This document shows positions 16,981 through 24,220 of a DNA stretch of 64,000 nt, one piece after another (position 1 is the stretch's first letter; each line of letters begins with the position of its first letter). The translations under genes and the position numbers were made by a program. Under the pieces are notes generated by a model. That model had not been told where the DNA came from. It saw only the letters and a program-made list of their open reading frames with translations, and did not search any database. The stretch is from Streptomyces sp. IMTB 2501 (GTDB lineage Bacteria; Actinomycetota; Actinomycetes; Streptomycetales; Streptomycetaceae). The DNA lies in the NCBI RefSeq assembly GCF_001953885.1, contig NZ_MQUS01000005.1, positions 186,001 through 250,000 of the forward strand, in the 5' to 3' direction.

Positions 16981-17417
16981 TGCCGGACCTTACCCATGGC
17001 GACGACGCTGCCGCCGTGAACTCCCTCCGCTCCGCCGTGATGCGGTTGTCCCGTCGGCTCAAGCACCAGCGGGTCGACGAGTCCCTGAGTCCCACCGAGA
17101 TGTCGGTGCTCGGCACCCTCTTCCGCTGCGGCTCGGCCACACCGGGCGAGCTCGCTCGCAAGGAGCACGTCCAGCCGCCGTCGATGACCCGTATCGTCGC
17201 GCTGCTCGAAGCCAAGGGGCTGGTCCGGCTGGAGCCGCACCCCGAGGACCGGCGCCAGAAGGTCGTCACCCAGACCGAGCAGGCCGAGGCGATGCTTGAG
17301 GAGAGCCGCCGCAAGCGCAACGCTTTCCTGGCCGGCCTGGTCGAGGGCCTCGACGAGGACGAGTGGGCCGCACTGCGCGCCGCCGCCCCCGTGCTGGAGA
17401 AGCTCGCACACCTGTAA
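16980..17417 (+). CDS. MarR family transcriptional regulator
   Basis: 145 aa. The winged helix covers residues ~38-105 (LSPTEMSVLGTLFRCGSATPGELARKEHVQPPSMTRIVALLEAKGLVRLEPHPEDRRQKVV), with the DxR wing motif EDRRQ. The flanking helices would form the dimer interface. It precedes an MFS exporter by 27 bp on the same strand, the classic ligand-responsive repressor/efflux pair, and a palindrome overlaps its own promoter. The inducer is unknown. Confidence 0.92.
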   Translation: MPDLTHGDDAAAVNSLRSAVMRLSRRLKHQRVDESLSPTEMSVLGTLFRCGSATPGELARKEHVQPPSMTRIVALLEAKGLVRLEPHPEDRRQKVVTQTEQAEAMLEESRRKRNAFLAGLVEGLDEDEWAALRAAAPVLEKLAHL

Positions 17418-17444
17418 ACCCCGCAACGAGGAGGCGAACCCACT

Positions 17445-18794
17445 TTGAGTACGGGACCCGGAGCACCTTCCGCCCCCGCACCGACCGCACCTACGACCCC
17501 CGCTTCCCGCAAGTCCTCGATGTTCAGCTCGCTGAAGGTCAGGAACTACCGGCTGTTCTTCATAGGCCAGGTCGTCTCCAACACCGGCACCTGGATGCAG
17601 CGCATCGCCCAGGACTGGCTCGTCCTCAGCCTCACCGGCTCCTCCGCGGCCGTGGGCATCACGACGGCCCTGCAGTTCCTGCCGATGCTCCTCTTCGGTC
17701 TCTACGGCGGTGTCCTGGTCGACCGCCTCCCCAAGCGCCCCACCCTGCTGATCACGCAGGCCTCGATGGCCGTCGCCGGCCTCGCGCTGGCCGCGCTGAC
17801 CCTCACCGGCCAGGTCCAGGTCTGGCACGTCTACGTCGCCGCGTTCGCCGTCGGCCTCGCCACGGTGCTCGACAACCCGGCCCGTCAGTCCTTCGTCTCC
17901 GAGATGGTCGGCCCCGAGCAGTTGCAGAACGCGGTCAGCCTGAACTCGGCGAACTTCCAGTCCGCCCGCCTGGTCGGCCCCGCCGTCGCAGGGCTGATGA
18001 TCACCAGTGTGGGCACCGGCTGGGCGTTCCTCGCCAACGGCCTGTCCTTCGCGGCGCCCATCGCCGGCCTGCTCCTGATGCGCTCCCGTGAGCTGCACGT
18101 CGTCCGGCGCGCCCCGCGCGGCAAGGGCCAGCTGCGGGAAGGCCTGCAGTACGTGGCCGGCCGCCCGGAGCTGATCTGGCCGATCGTCCTGGTCGGTTTC
18201 ATCGGCACCTTCGGCTTCAACTTCCCGGTGTGGCTGTCGGCCTACGCCGAGCACGTCTTCCATGCCGGCGCGAGCGGCTACAGCCTCTTCAACACCCTGA
18301 CGGCCGCGGGCTCCCTGGCCGGCGCCCTGCTGGCCGCCCGGCGCGGCACGGCCCGGCTGCGCATCCTGATCGCCGCCGCGCTGGCCTTCGGCGCGCTGGA
18401 GACCGTGGCCGCGCTGGCACCGTCGTACTGGCTGTTCGCGCTGCTCATGGTCCCGATCGGGATCTTCGGCCTCACGGTCAACGTCACGGCGAACACCGCG
18501 GTCCAGATGGCCACCGACCCGGCCATGCGCGGCCGGGTGATGGCCCTGTTCATGATGGTGTTCATGGGTGGTACGCCGCTGGGCGCGCCGGTCGTCGGCT
18601 GGATCACCGACACCTACGGCGCACGGGTCGGCTTCGCTGTCGGCGGCGTCGTGTCGGCCGCGGCGGCGGGCGTGATCGGTCTGGTCCTGGCCCGCATCGG
18701 CGGACTGCGGCTGGCGGTGGGCTGGCATCACGGCCACCCGCGGGTCCGGTTCGTCCCGCGCGGAGAGCGGGAGGAGTTGGCCACGGCGGCCTAG
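17445..18794 (+). CDS. MFS exporter under MarR control
   Basis: 449 aa. Start TTG 17445 with GAGGAGG 10 bp upstream. Belongs to the MFS_3 (enterobactin-exporter-like) group: FSSLKVRNYRLFFIGQVVSNTGTWMQRIAQDWLVL is the typical first helix, YGGVLVDRLPKRPTLL the loop 2-3 motif, and LDNPARQSFVSEMVG the conserved segment before helix 5. Twelve helices are recognisable. The Pro/Ala/Thr-rich first 25 residues are cytoplasmic. Coupled to the MarR gene, it is likely a drug or metabolite efflux pump; substrate unknown. Confidence 0.9.
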   Translation: MSTGPGAPSAPAPTAPTTPASRKSSMFSSLKVRNYRLFFIGQVVSNTGTWMQRIAQDWLVLSLTGSSAAVGITTALQFLPMLLFGLYGGVLVDRLPKRPTLLITQASMAVAGLALAALTLTGQVQVWHVYVAAFAVGLATVLDNPARQSFVSEMVGPEQLQNAVSLNSANFQSARLVGPAVAGLMITSVGTGWAFLANGLSFAAPIAGLLLMRSRELHVVRRAPRGKGQLREGLQYVAGRPELIWPIVLVGFIGTFGFNFPVWLSAYAEHVFHAGASGYSLFNTLTAAGSLAGALLAARRGTARLRILIAAALAFGALETVAALAPSYWLFALLMVPIGIFGLTVNVTANTAVQMATDPAMRGRVMALFMMVFMGGTPLGAPVVGWITDTYGARVGFAVGGVVSAAAAGVIGLVLARIGGLRLAVGWHHGHPRVRFVPRGEREELATAA

Positions 18795-18861
18795 GAGCCA
18801 CAGGAGAGGCGGTGGCGCATCCCCGTAGGGACGCGTGTCTGCGTGTCGATCGTGGGTGCGA

Positions 18862-18893
18862 TTGACATCTTATGAGATGACTTCTGCGTATAC
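18862..18893 (+). promoter_or_regulatory. Candidate promoter with an internal palindrome
   Basis: TTGACA at 18862-18867 is a perfect -35. The -10 is weaker: GCGTAT (18886-18891, 18-bp spacing) or TATACG just after. Between them sits the inverted repeat CATCT-TATG-AGATG (18866-18879), which could be an operator. It precedes the beta-propeller gene at 18929, whose ATG has CAGGAG upstream. Confidence 0.5.
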
Positions 18894-18928
18894 GTCCCAT
18901 TTGGAACGCGCGCAACAGGAGCATCCGC

Positions 18929-20113
18929 ATGACATCGCAGGCATCACCGGCATCGCCCCCAAGACCCCGCTCCCGTGTACGACTGCTGGCGGCGGCCGCA
19001 CTGACCCTGGGCGTGGTCGGTGCGCTCGCCGTCGCCGCGCCGTCCGGGGCCGTGGACGGGCCGCGCGGGCTCGACCACGGCTTCCGGGAGCGCGACCTCG
19101 TCTCCGACCTCCAGAACCGAGCGGAACGGCAGGACCCGAACCTGGTGAACCCCTGGGGGCTGGTGCGCACGTCGGACGGCGCGATCAGGGTCTCCAACAA
19201 CGGAACCAGCACGTCCACGGTGTACGCGGGCGCCCGGGACGACCGGCCGGTCACCTTCCTCTCGCCCGTCGTGCAGCTCCCCGCCAACGCCGACCCGACC
19301 GGGGTCGTACGCAACGACACCGACGACTTCCGCTTCACCGCCTCCGGAAGATCCGGCCCCGCGCGCTTCATCTACGCCGGGGAGAACGGCGGCCTCTTCG
19401 CCTTCAACCCGCGGGTGCTCCCGACGACCGGCGTCCAGGTCGCCCAGGAGGACAACGCCGTCTTCAAGGGCCTGACGCTCGTGGACTGCGCGGACAGGGA
19501 CACGAAGAAGGACCGGCGCGGCAAGGACGACGCGGGGGAGCGGCGGCACTCGCGCATCCTCGTCGCGAACTTCCGCGACGCGCGCATCGACGCCTTCGAC
19601 ACCCACTTCACCCTGGTGAGGCAGCCCGCCGGCGCGTTCCGGGACCCGAGCATCCCCGCGGGCTTCGCGCCCTTCGACGTCAAGAACATCGACGACAGGA
19701 TCTTCGTCACCTACGCCCTCCAGAACGCGGAGAAGCACGACGACGTCGCCGGACCGGGCAACGGCTTCATCGACGTGTTCAGCACCCGGGGCAAGCTGCT
19801 CCAGCACTTCGCGCGCCGGGGCGTGCTCAACTCACCGTGGGGCCTGGAGGTGGCGCCCAAGGGGTTCGGGAAGTTCGCCGGCGACCTCCTCGTCGGCAAC
19901 TTCGGCGACGGCCACATCAACGTGTTCGACCTGCGAACCGGCCGGTTCGCAGGAACCCTGGACCAGCCCAACGGGCAGCCGATCGTGATCAACGGCCTGT
20001 GGGGGCTGCAACGGGGCACCGCCAGGTCCGGCGGCGAGGACAGCGTCTGGTTCGCCGCGGGCATCAACGACGAGAACAACGGGCTGCTCGGCACCCTGCG
20101 CGCCGCGCGCTGA
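18929..20113 (+). CDS. Secreted TIGR03118-type beta-propeller protein
   Basis: 394 aa. Signal peptide: RPRSRVRLLAAAALTLGVVGALAVAAPSGA, cleavage near residue 41. The mature protein begins with LVSDLQNRAERQDPNLVNPWGLVRT, the hallmark of the TIGR03118 family, and repeats propeller-like blades (GPARFIYAGENGGLFAFNP, LVANFRDARIDAFDTHF, NSPWGLEVAPKGFGKFAGDLLVGNFGDGHINVFD, NGLWGLQRG). Function is unknown. A charged insert around residues 185-205 (KKDRRGKDDAGERR) is a surface loop. Stand-alone gene closed by a strong hairpin. Confidence 0.88.
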   Translation: MTSQASPASPPRPRSRVRLLAAAALTLGVVGALAVAAPSGAVDGPRGLDHGFRERDLVSDLQNRAERQDPNLVNPWGLVRTSDGAIRVSNNGTSTSTVYAGARDDRPVTFLSPVVQLPANADPTGVVRNDTDDFRFTASGRSGPARFIYAGENGGLFAFNPRVLPTTGVQVAQEDNAVFKGLTLVDCADRDTKKDRRGKDDAGERRHSRILVANFRDARIDAFDTHFTLVRQPAGAFRDPSIPAGFAPFDVKNIDDRIFVTYALQNAEKHDDVAGPGNGFIDVFSTRGKLLQHFARRGVLNSPWGLEVAPKGFGKFAGDLLVGNFGDGHINVFDLRTGRFAGTLDQPNGQPIVINGLWGLQRGTARSGGEDSVWFAAGINDENNGLLGTLRAAR

Positions 20114-20128
20114 CCCCTCACCCCACCC

Positions 20129-20170
20129 CGGGTGCTCGCCGGGCGGTCACACCCGCCGGGCGAGCACCCG
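20129..20170. terminator. Hairpin terminator between convergent genes
   Basis: CGGGTGCTCGCC (20129-20140) pairs perfectly with GGCGAGCACCCG (20159-20170), and the stem continues with one mismatch towards an AC-rich loop. It lacks a T tract. It would end transcription of the beta-propeller gene and overlaps the 3' end of the acetyltransferase remnant on the other strand. Confidence 0.7.
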
Positions 20171-20404
20171 GCCCGGCCAGTCGTTCTGCTCGCCGGAGGC
20201 GTACGTCTGCGTCGGAGCGAAGCCGTTGGCCTCGTAGAAGGCGACCAGCTTGCGGTCGTCACCGGCGTAACAGTCCACGCGCAGCAGACCGACCCCGGCC
20301 CGCCGGGTCACCTCGGCCGCGTGCGCGAGCAGGGGACAGGTAGTCGCCGGGCGCGTCGCTGAGGGTGAGGGTGGCGGCCGGTACGCCGTCGACCCACCTG
20401 CCAT
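20147..20404 (-). pseudogene. Decayed GNAT acetyltransferase
   Basis: The 3' part encodes HAAEVTRRAGVGLLRVDCYAGDDRKLVAFYEANGFAPTQTY, the last helices and strands of a GNAT fold. About 20 codons earlier, in another frame, lies WVDGVPAATLTLSDAPGDYL, a typical central GNAT strand pair. The acetyl-CoA-binding loop (R/Q-x-x-G-x-G/A) that should lie between them is missing, a frameshift separates the halves near 20337, and the N-terminal third is absent. The gene is therefore a scar left by at least one deletion. Confidence 0.65.
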
Positions 20405-20458
20405 TCCCTGAGCGTCATGAAGGTCATCATGCCCACCGGTGTCTGCGAAGGTGAAGGC

Positions 20459-21031
20459 ATGAGACTCTTCGCCGCGGTGCTCCCTCCGGAGAACGTCGTC
20501 CATGAGCTCGCCGTCGAGGTCGCCAAGCTGAAGAGGCTGCCCGACTCGGAAAGGCTGCGCTGGACCAACCGCCCCGGCTGGCACTTCACGCTGGCCTTCT
20601 ACGGCGAGGTCGCCGACGACGTCGTACCGGACCTGTCGGACCGCCTGGCCCGCGCGGCCCACCGCACCACCCCCTTCGACCTGGCCCTCTCCGGCGGCGG
20701 CCAGTTCGGACACGGCAAGGCCCTGTGGACGGGCGGCTACGGCGACGTACAGGCGCTGCGGCTGCTGGCCGACCGGGCGGAGTCGGCGGGGCGGAAGGCG
20801 GGCGTACGGATGGGGGAGCACCGGCAGTACAAGGCCCACCTGACGGTGGCGCGGAGCCGGGACGGCGTCGACACCCGGCCCTACGTCCACGCGCTCGCGG
20901 AGTTCACCAGCAGTACCTGGACCGTGGGCGAGCTGGTACTGGTGCGCAGCAATCTGCCGCGGTCCGGGGTGGCGGGGGAGCAGCCGCGGTACGAGGCGGT
21001 TGCCTGCTGGCAGCTTGGCGCCGGCCGCTAG
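20459..21031 (+). CDS. thpR: RNA 2',3'-cyclic phosphodiesterase (2'-5' RNA ligase family)
   Basis: 190 aa from ATG 20459, GAAGG just upstream. The two catalytic H-x-T-x tetrapeptides of the 2H superfamily are present: HFTL (about residue 42) in NRPGWHFTLAFYG and HLTV (about residue 125) in YKAHLTVARSR. Start MRLFAAVLPPE and the overall length are normal for ThpR/LigT. The enzyme opens 2',3'-cyclic phosphates; its physiological RNA substrate is unknown in actinobacteria. Followed 10 bp on by a tiny membrane peptide ORF. Confidence 0.92.
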   Translation: MRLFAAVLPPENVVHELAVEVAKLKRLPDSERLRWTNRPGWHFTLAFYGEVADDVVPDLSDRLARAAHRTTPFDLALSGGGQFGHGKALWTGGYGDVQALRLLADRAESAGRKAGVRMGEHRQYKAHLTVARSRDGVDTRPYVHALAEFTSSTWTVGELVLVRSNLPRSGVAGEQPRYEAVACWQLGAGR

Positions 21032-21041
21032 GCTCGACGGC

Positions 21042-21128
21042 GTGGAACCTAAGACTCGGAACCGGATCATGGCCGGTGTGCTTGTGCTGATGTTTGTGGT
21101 GGTGGCTGTTTCGGCGGCTGTCAGGTAG
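21042..21128 (+). CDS. Possible 28-aa single-span membrane peptide
   Basis: GTG 21042 opens a 28-codon frame: a basic head EPKTRNR, then one hydrophobic helix MAGVLVLMFVVVAVSAAV and a final Arg before TAG. The arrangement (positive head, one helix, stop) and the short 10-bp distance from thpR suggest a real small membrane protein translated from the thpR transcript. There is no strong Shine-Dalgarno. I cannot name a family. Confidence 0.5.
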   Translation: MEPKTRNRIMAGVLVLMFVVVAVSAAVR

Positions 21129-21190
21129 AGGTTTGTCGCCTCAGGGGCGGGGGACTGCGGCCGTCAGGCGGCTGCGGGCTGTCAGTGGCT

Positions 21191-21240
21191 TGTCGCGCCC
21201 CGCGGCGGGGCCGCATATTGAATGCGGCCCCGCGCCCCTG
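21191..21240. repeat. Dispersed GC-rich intergenic repeat, copy 1
   Basis: TGTCGCGCCCCGCGGCGG, then GGCCGCAT, a short AT-rich centre and GCGGCCCCGCGCCCCTG. The same block order recurs at 59271-59320 and, inverted, at 51809-51855. GGGGCCGCAT and ATGCGGCCCC are complementary, so it forms a hairpin here. It lies between thpR and the convergent aldo/keto reductase and may act as a terminator for both. Confidence 0.75.
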
Positions 21241-21261
21241 GGCGGGTCCGCCCCTCCGGCG

Positions 21262-22257
21262 TTACCAGGCGAAGGCCTCCGGGGACGGGCCCGGGCCCGG
21301 GAAGACCTCGTTCAAGCCGCTCAGCAGGTCCTCGTTCAGGTCCAGCTCGATCGCCCTGAGCGCGGAGTCCAGCTGGTCGGCCGTGCGCGGACCGACGATG
21401 GGGCCGGTCACACCCGGGCGGGTCAGCAGCCAGGCCAGGGCCACCTCGCCGGGCTGCAGGCCGTGCTTGTCGACCAGGTCCTCGTACGCCTGGACCTGGG
21501 CGCGGGCGACGGGGTCCTTCAGGGTGTCGGCGGCCCGGCCGGAGGCTCGGCGACCGCCCTGGACCTCCTTCTTGATGATTCCGCCGAGCAGTCCGCCGTG
21601 CAGCGGCGACCACGGGATGACACCGAGGCCGTACTCCTGCGCGGCCGGGATGACCTCCATCTCGGCGCGCCGCTCGGCGAGGTTGTACAGGCACTGCTCG
21701 CTGACCAGGCCGATGGTGCCGCCGCGGCGGGCCGCGATCTCGTTGGCCTGGGCGATCTTGTAGCCGGGGAAGTTGCTGGACCCCGCGTAGAGGATCTTGC
21801 CCTGCTGGACCAGGGTGTCGATCGCCTGCCAGATCTCCTCGAACGGGGTGTCCCGGTCGATGTGGTGGAACTGGTAGAGGTCGATGTGGTCGGTCTGCAG
21901 CCGCTTCAGGCTGGCGTCCACGGCCCGGCGGATGTTCAGCGCGGAGAGCTTGTCGTGGTTGGGCCAGGCGGCCTGGCCGTCGGGGGCCATGTTGGCGTAG
22001 ACCTTGGTGGCGAGGACCACCTTGTCGCGGCGCTCGCCTCCCTTGGCGAACCAGTTGCCGATGATGGTCTCGGTCCGCCCCTTGTTCTCACCCCAGCCGT
22101 ACACGTTGGCGGTGTCGAAGAAGTTGATGCCTGAGTCCAGCGCCGCGTCCATGATGGCGTGGCTGTCGGCTTCGTCGGTCTGCGGCCCGAAGTTCATCGT
22201 CCCGAGGACGAGCCGACTGACCTTGAGTCCCGTGCGTCCTAGCTGCGTGTACTTCAT
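21262..22257 (-). CDS. Aldo/keto reductase
   Basis: 331 aa, start ATG 22257. Catalytic tetrad of the AKR fold: Asp in NFFDTANVYGWGENKGRTE with Tyr five residues on, Lys in VVLATKVY, His in LYQFHHIDRDTP. The NADPH pocket motif is GPRTADQLDSALRA near the C-terminus. Sequence resembles the YhdN/AKR11 group of bacterial NADPH-dependent reductases. The natural substrate is unknown; stand-alone gene. Confidence 0.93.
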   Translation of the reverse strand: MKYTQLGRTGLKVSRLVLGTMNFGPQTDEADSHAIMDAALDSGINFFDTANVYGWGENKGRTETIIGNWFAKGGERRDKVVLATKVYANMAPDGQAAWPNHDKLSALNIRRAVDASLKRLQTDHIDLYQFHHIDRDTPFEEIWQAIDTLVQQGKILYAGSSNFPGYKIAQANEIAARRGGTIGLVSEQCLYNLAERRAEMEVIPAAQEYGLGVIPWSPLHGGLLGGIIKKEVQGGRRASGRAADTLKDPVARAQVQAYEDLVDKHGLQPGEVALAWLLTRPGVTGPIVGPRTADQLDSALRAIELDLNEDLLSGLNEVFPGPGPSPEAFAW

Positions 22258-22287
22258 GGTCCACTAGCCAACGGCTTCAAGTGCGCT

Positions 22288-22467
22288 CTATGCAAGCGAC
22301 GCGAGGGTCGTTATGAACGCCGTCCAGGTGGTGGGGGTGACTTCGAGGGTGGGGGCCGGGGCCTTTGAGTCGCGGATGTGGATGGTGGCGGGGGTGGGGG
22401 CGACTTCCAGACATTCGCCCTCGCCGTCGCTGTAGCTGCTCTTGCTCCAGTGGAGGTCCGTGGTCAT
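22288..22467 (-). CDS. DUF397 small protein of the second WhiJ-like module
   Basis: 59 aa, too short for most ORF callers. Begins MTTDLHWSKSSYSDGEGECL, continues EVAPTPATIHIRDSKAPAP and ends WTAFITTLAS, the DUF397 pattern. Its ATG (22467-22465) overlaps the TGA (22466-22464) of the upstream regulator, so translation is coupled as in the first module at 7272. Of the two partners this is the shorter. Confidence 0.9.
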   Translation of the reverse strand: MTTDLHWSKSSYSDGEGECLEVAPTPATIHIRDSKAPAPTLEVTPTTWTAFITTLASLA

Positions 22468-23273
22468 AGCTCCCGTGCCACCTTTTCGATCAGCGTCGCG
22501 GACTCCTCGGGGGTGAGGGCCTGCGCTCGGAGAATGCCATATTTGCCGAACAGGTCACCTACGTCGGGCTGTTCGCTTACGAAGTAGCCGCCACGGTGGC
22601 CTTCGACGTAGGCGAGCCGGTGTCGATCGGCGGTCTCCAGCAGGCTCATGCGGCCGGCGAGCCCGGCGTGGTCCTGCCGGTCGTGCGGCATGACCTGAAC
22701 CTCGACGTTCCTGAGCTCACCGATCGCGAGGACGTGGTGCAGTTGCTCCTTGAGCGTGTCGCTGCCGCCCAACGGGCGCGTGAGGATGCTCTCTTCGAGT
22801 ACATAGCTGACGGTGGGTGGGGGTTTCCGCGTGTAGAGCTGCTGCCGCTCCTGACGGGATACGACCCGCCTCTCGATCTCTTCGTCCTCCAAGGTCGGGC
22901 ACCGATTGGAGCTGAAGACCGCCCGCGAGTAAGCCGCAGTTTGAAGCGAGCCAGGAATCAGGTTGGTCTGGTACACGTGCAGCGCGGCGGCCTTCTTCTC
23001 CTCCACCAGGTAGTCCTCGGTCCACGGCGGAAGCCCGTCCTTCTTGAACTCTGTTTCCGCCACAACGAGCAGTGCACCTTGTGCACCCAGCACCTGGTCA
23101 GCGATCTCGACGAACTGCCCCCTCGGGGACCGCTCGCCCCGCTCCACCATCGCCACCTGCGACTTGGAGTAGCCGACGTGATTGCCCAGGCCTTCCTGCG
23201 TCATCCCGGCTCGCTCGCGATGGAACCGCAGCAACCCACCGAAGACCTTCGAGCCACGATCACCAGGACGCAC
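22464..23273 (-). CDS. WhiJ-like XRE regulator with DUF5753, second module
   Basis: 269 aa from GTG 23273, chosen because GGGGAGG precedes it by 5 bp; the ATG at 23309 has no ribosome site. XRE domain: FGGLLRFHRERAGMTQEGLGNHVGYSKSQVAMVERGERSPRGQF (about residues 10-55). DUF5753: NLIPGSLQTAAYSRAVF, RRVVSRQERQQLYTRKPPPTVSYVLEE, LRNVEVQVMPHDRQDHAGLAGR and FGKYGILRAQALTPEES. The last block is shared with the paralogue at 6430. Likely developmental or specialised-metabolism regulator paired with the DUF397 protein. Confidence 0.9.
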   Translation of the reverse strand: MRPGDRGSKVFGGLLRFHRERAGMTQEGLGNHVGYSKSQVAMVERGERSPRGQFVEIADQVLGAQGALLVVAETEFKKDGLPPWTEDYLVEEKKAAALHVYQTNLIPGSLQTAAYSRAVFSSNRCPTLEDEEIERRVVSRQERQQLYTRKPPPTVSYVLEESILTRPLGGSDTLKEQLHHVLAIGELRNVEVQVMPHDRQDHAGLAGRMSLLETADRHRLAYVEGHRGGYFVSEQPDVGDLFGKYGILRAQALTPEESATLIEKVAREL

Positions 23274-23356
23274 ACCGACCTCCCCAACTGCACATCCCCG
23301 CACCAACATTGCCTGACCCTGGTCACAGTATGTGAGCGGCCGGAAACATCACGTGC

Positions 23357-23788
23357 ATGAACGACAGAATCTCCACCCCCTGGATCCCGGCCTGGATCCC
23401 CCACTCCGGTCACGCTCTTCGCCACGCAGGGATCCACTTCGACGCCGTACGTATCAAGGGCGCCGCAGGCAGCCGCGTAGCCTCGGAGCTGATGGTGCGG
23501 ACCGGCTTCGAGGCGGGAGCCATCGTGCAGGGGGCGACAGGGGAGCGGTACATGTACTTTCTGCTGCCCCCGGAGACGGTGGGAACGTACGAATGGCCGC
23601 CCGGCGTACGGGTGTTGACGCGAGGCAGAGGCGACCGCACCTTGTCCTACGTGGGCGTACCCGCGCTGACCGGGGTCACCTGGCCGCTGGGCTGGAGGTC
23701 GGTGCCGACGGAGGAGAGGCTGTTCGTGGTGGGGAAGTTGCTGGAGGAGGTGGCGGGGCGGGTCCTGGTGGCCGGAGCCGTGAAGTGA
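23357..23788 (+). CDS. Unknown protein next to the WhiJ-like module, distantly primase/polymerase-like
   Basis: 143 aa from ATG 23357. The block order HALRHAGIHFDAVRIKG, then ERYMYFLLPPETV and GVRVLTRGRGDRTLSYVGVP resembles the second half of the bifunctional primase/polymerase-type protein at 61771 (TGRTFDALSV, QFFVLPGG, DLVALGEGAYVAAPP). This suggests a shared fold but not activity; no complete catalytic motif is seen. It is divergent from the XRE regulator across an 83-bp shared promoter region, so the regulator probably controls it. Function unknown. Confidence 0.65.
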   Translation: MNDRISTPWIPAWIPHSGHALRHAGIHFDAVRIKGAAGSRVASELMVRTGFEAGAIVQGATGERYMYFLLPPETVGTYEWPPGVRVLTRGRGDRTLSYVGVPALTGVTWPLGWRSVPTEERLFVVGKLLEEVAGRVLVAGAVK

Positions 23789-23799
23789 CGGGAACACCG

Positions 23800-23835
23800 G
23801 CAGGCACCACCCTCTGCCCGACGGGTGGTGCCTGC
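23800..23835. terminator. Bidirectional hairpin terminator
   Basis: GCAGGCACCACCC (23800-23812) and GGGTGGTGCCTGC (23823-23835) form a perfect 13-bp stem with a 10-nt loop, extended by CACC/GGTG around one bulged G. It lies between two convergent genes (unknown protein and cold-shock protein). No T tract, as usual in this group. Confidence 0.8.
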
Positions 23836-23849
23836 GGTGCTGTCGAGGC

Positions 23850-24044
23850 TCAGGCCTTCTTGACGCCCGTCGCGTGTCCGGGCTGGTCTACCTCGAACTG
23901 GACCTTGTCCCCTTGACGCAGGTTCCCGCGCTCGGCGGGGTTCTGGAGGTCACTCTGGGAGAATGCCAGCCTCTGACCCTTTTCGTCCTTGATCATGCCC
24001 TCGCCCGGGCCGGCGATCCACTGCTCAACCTTGCCTGTAGACAT
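23850..24044 (-). CDS. Divergent cold-shock-domain protein
   Basis: 64 aa from ATG 24044. GKVEQWIAGPGEGMIKDEKGQRLAFSQSDL and LRQGDKVQFEVDQPGHATGVKKA follow the cold-shock domain (OB fold). However, the RNP1 motif (usually K-G-F-G-F-I) is PGEGMI, lacking both aromatic residues, and the FVH of RNP2 reads LAFSQ. RNA binding may therefore be weak or altered. The 5' untranslated region can fold into a stable stem (24062-24110), a hallmark of post-transcriptional control of csp genes. Confidence 0.8.
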   Translation of the reverse strand: MSTGKVEQWIAGPGEGMIKDEKGQRLAFSQSDLQNPAERGNLRQGDKVQFEVDQPGHATGVKKA

Positions 24045-24061
24045 GCCTGCGTCTCTTTCGC

Positions 24062-24110
24062 TCGATGGGGGGTACGAGACCCGGTCACAAGCCGGGCTCC
24101 CTCCCATCGA
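24062..24110 (-). promoter_or_regulatory. Foldable 5' leader of the cold-shock gene
   Basis: On the minus strand, 18 nt before the cold-shock ATG, TCGATGGG pairs with CCCATCGA over 8 bp, enclosing a second hairpin CCCGG/CCGGG extended by GAG/CTC around one bulge. The leader would present a two-tier stem that could change with temperature. The transcription start was not determined, so it is assumed that the mRNA includes this segment. Confidence 0.45.
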
Positions 24111-24220
24111 AACCGGACCCGAGTACGACAGCGACCGCTGTGGGCCGAACGGGTGAGGGAACCGGGCTGTTCAGTTGCCCCGTCATCCCCCCGGGGGGCC
24201 TTTGACCAGCGGCTTAAGAA

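Noticed and set aside
15010..18737. Long minus-strand frames over the NCS2 permease and the MarR/MFS pair, including 588 and 573 codons.
   Set aside because: Low-complexity Arg/Gly/Asp/Glu translations opposite genuine genes with all family motifs.
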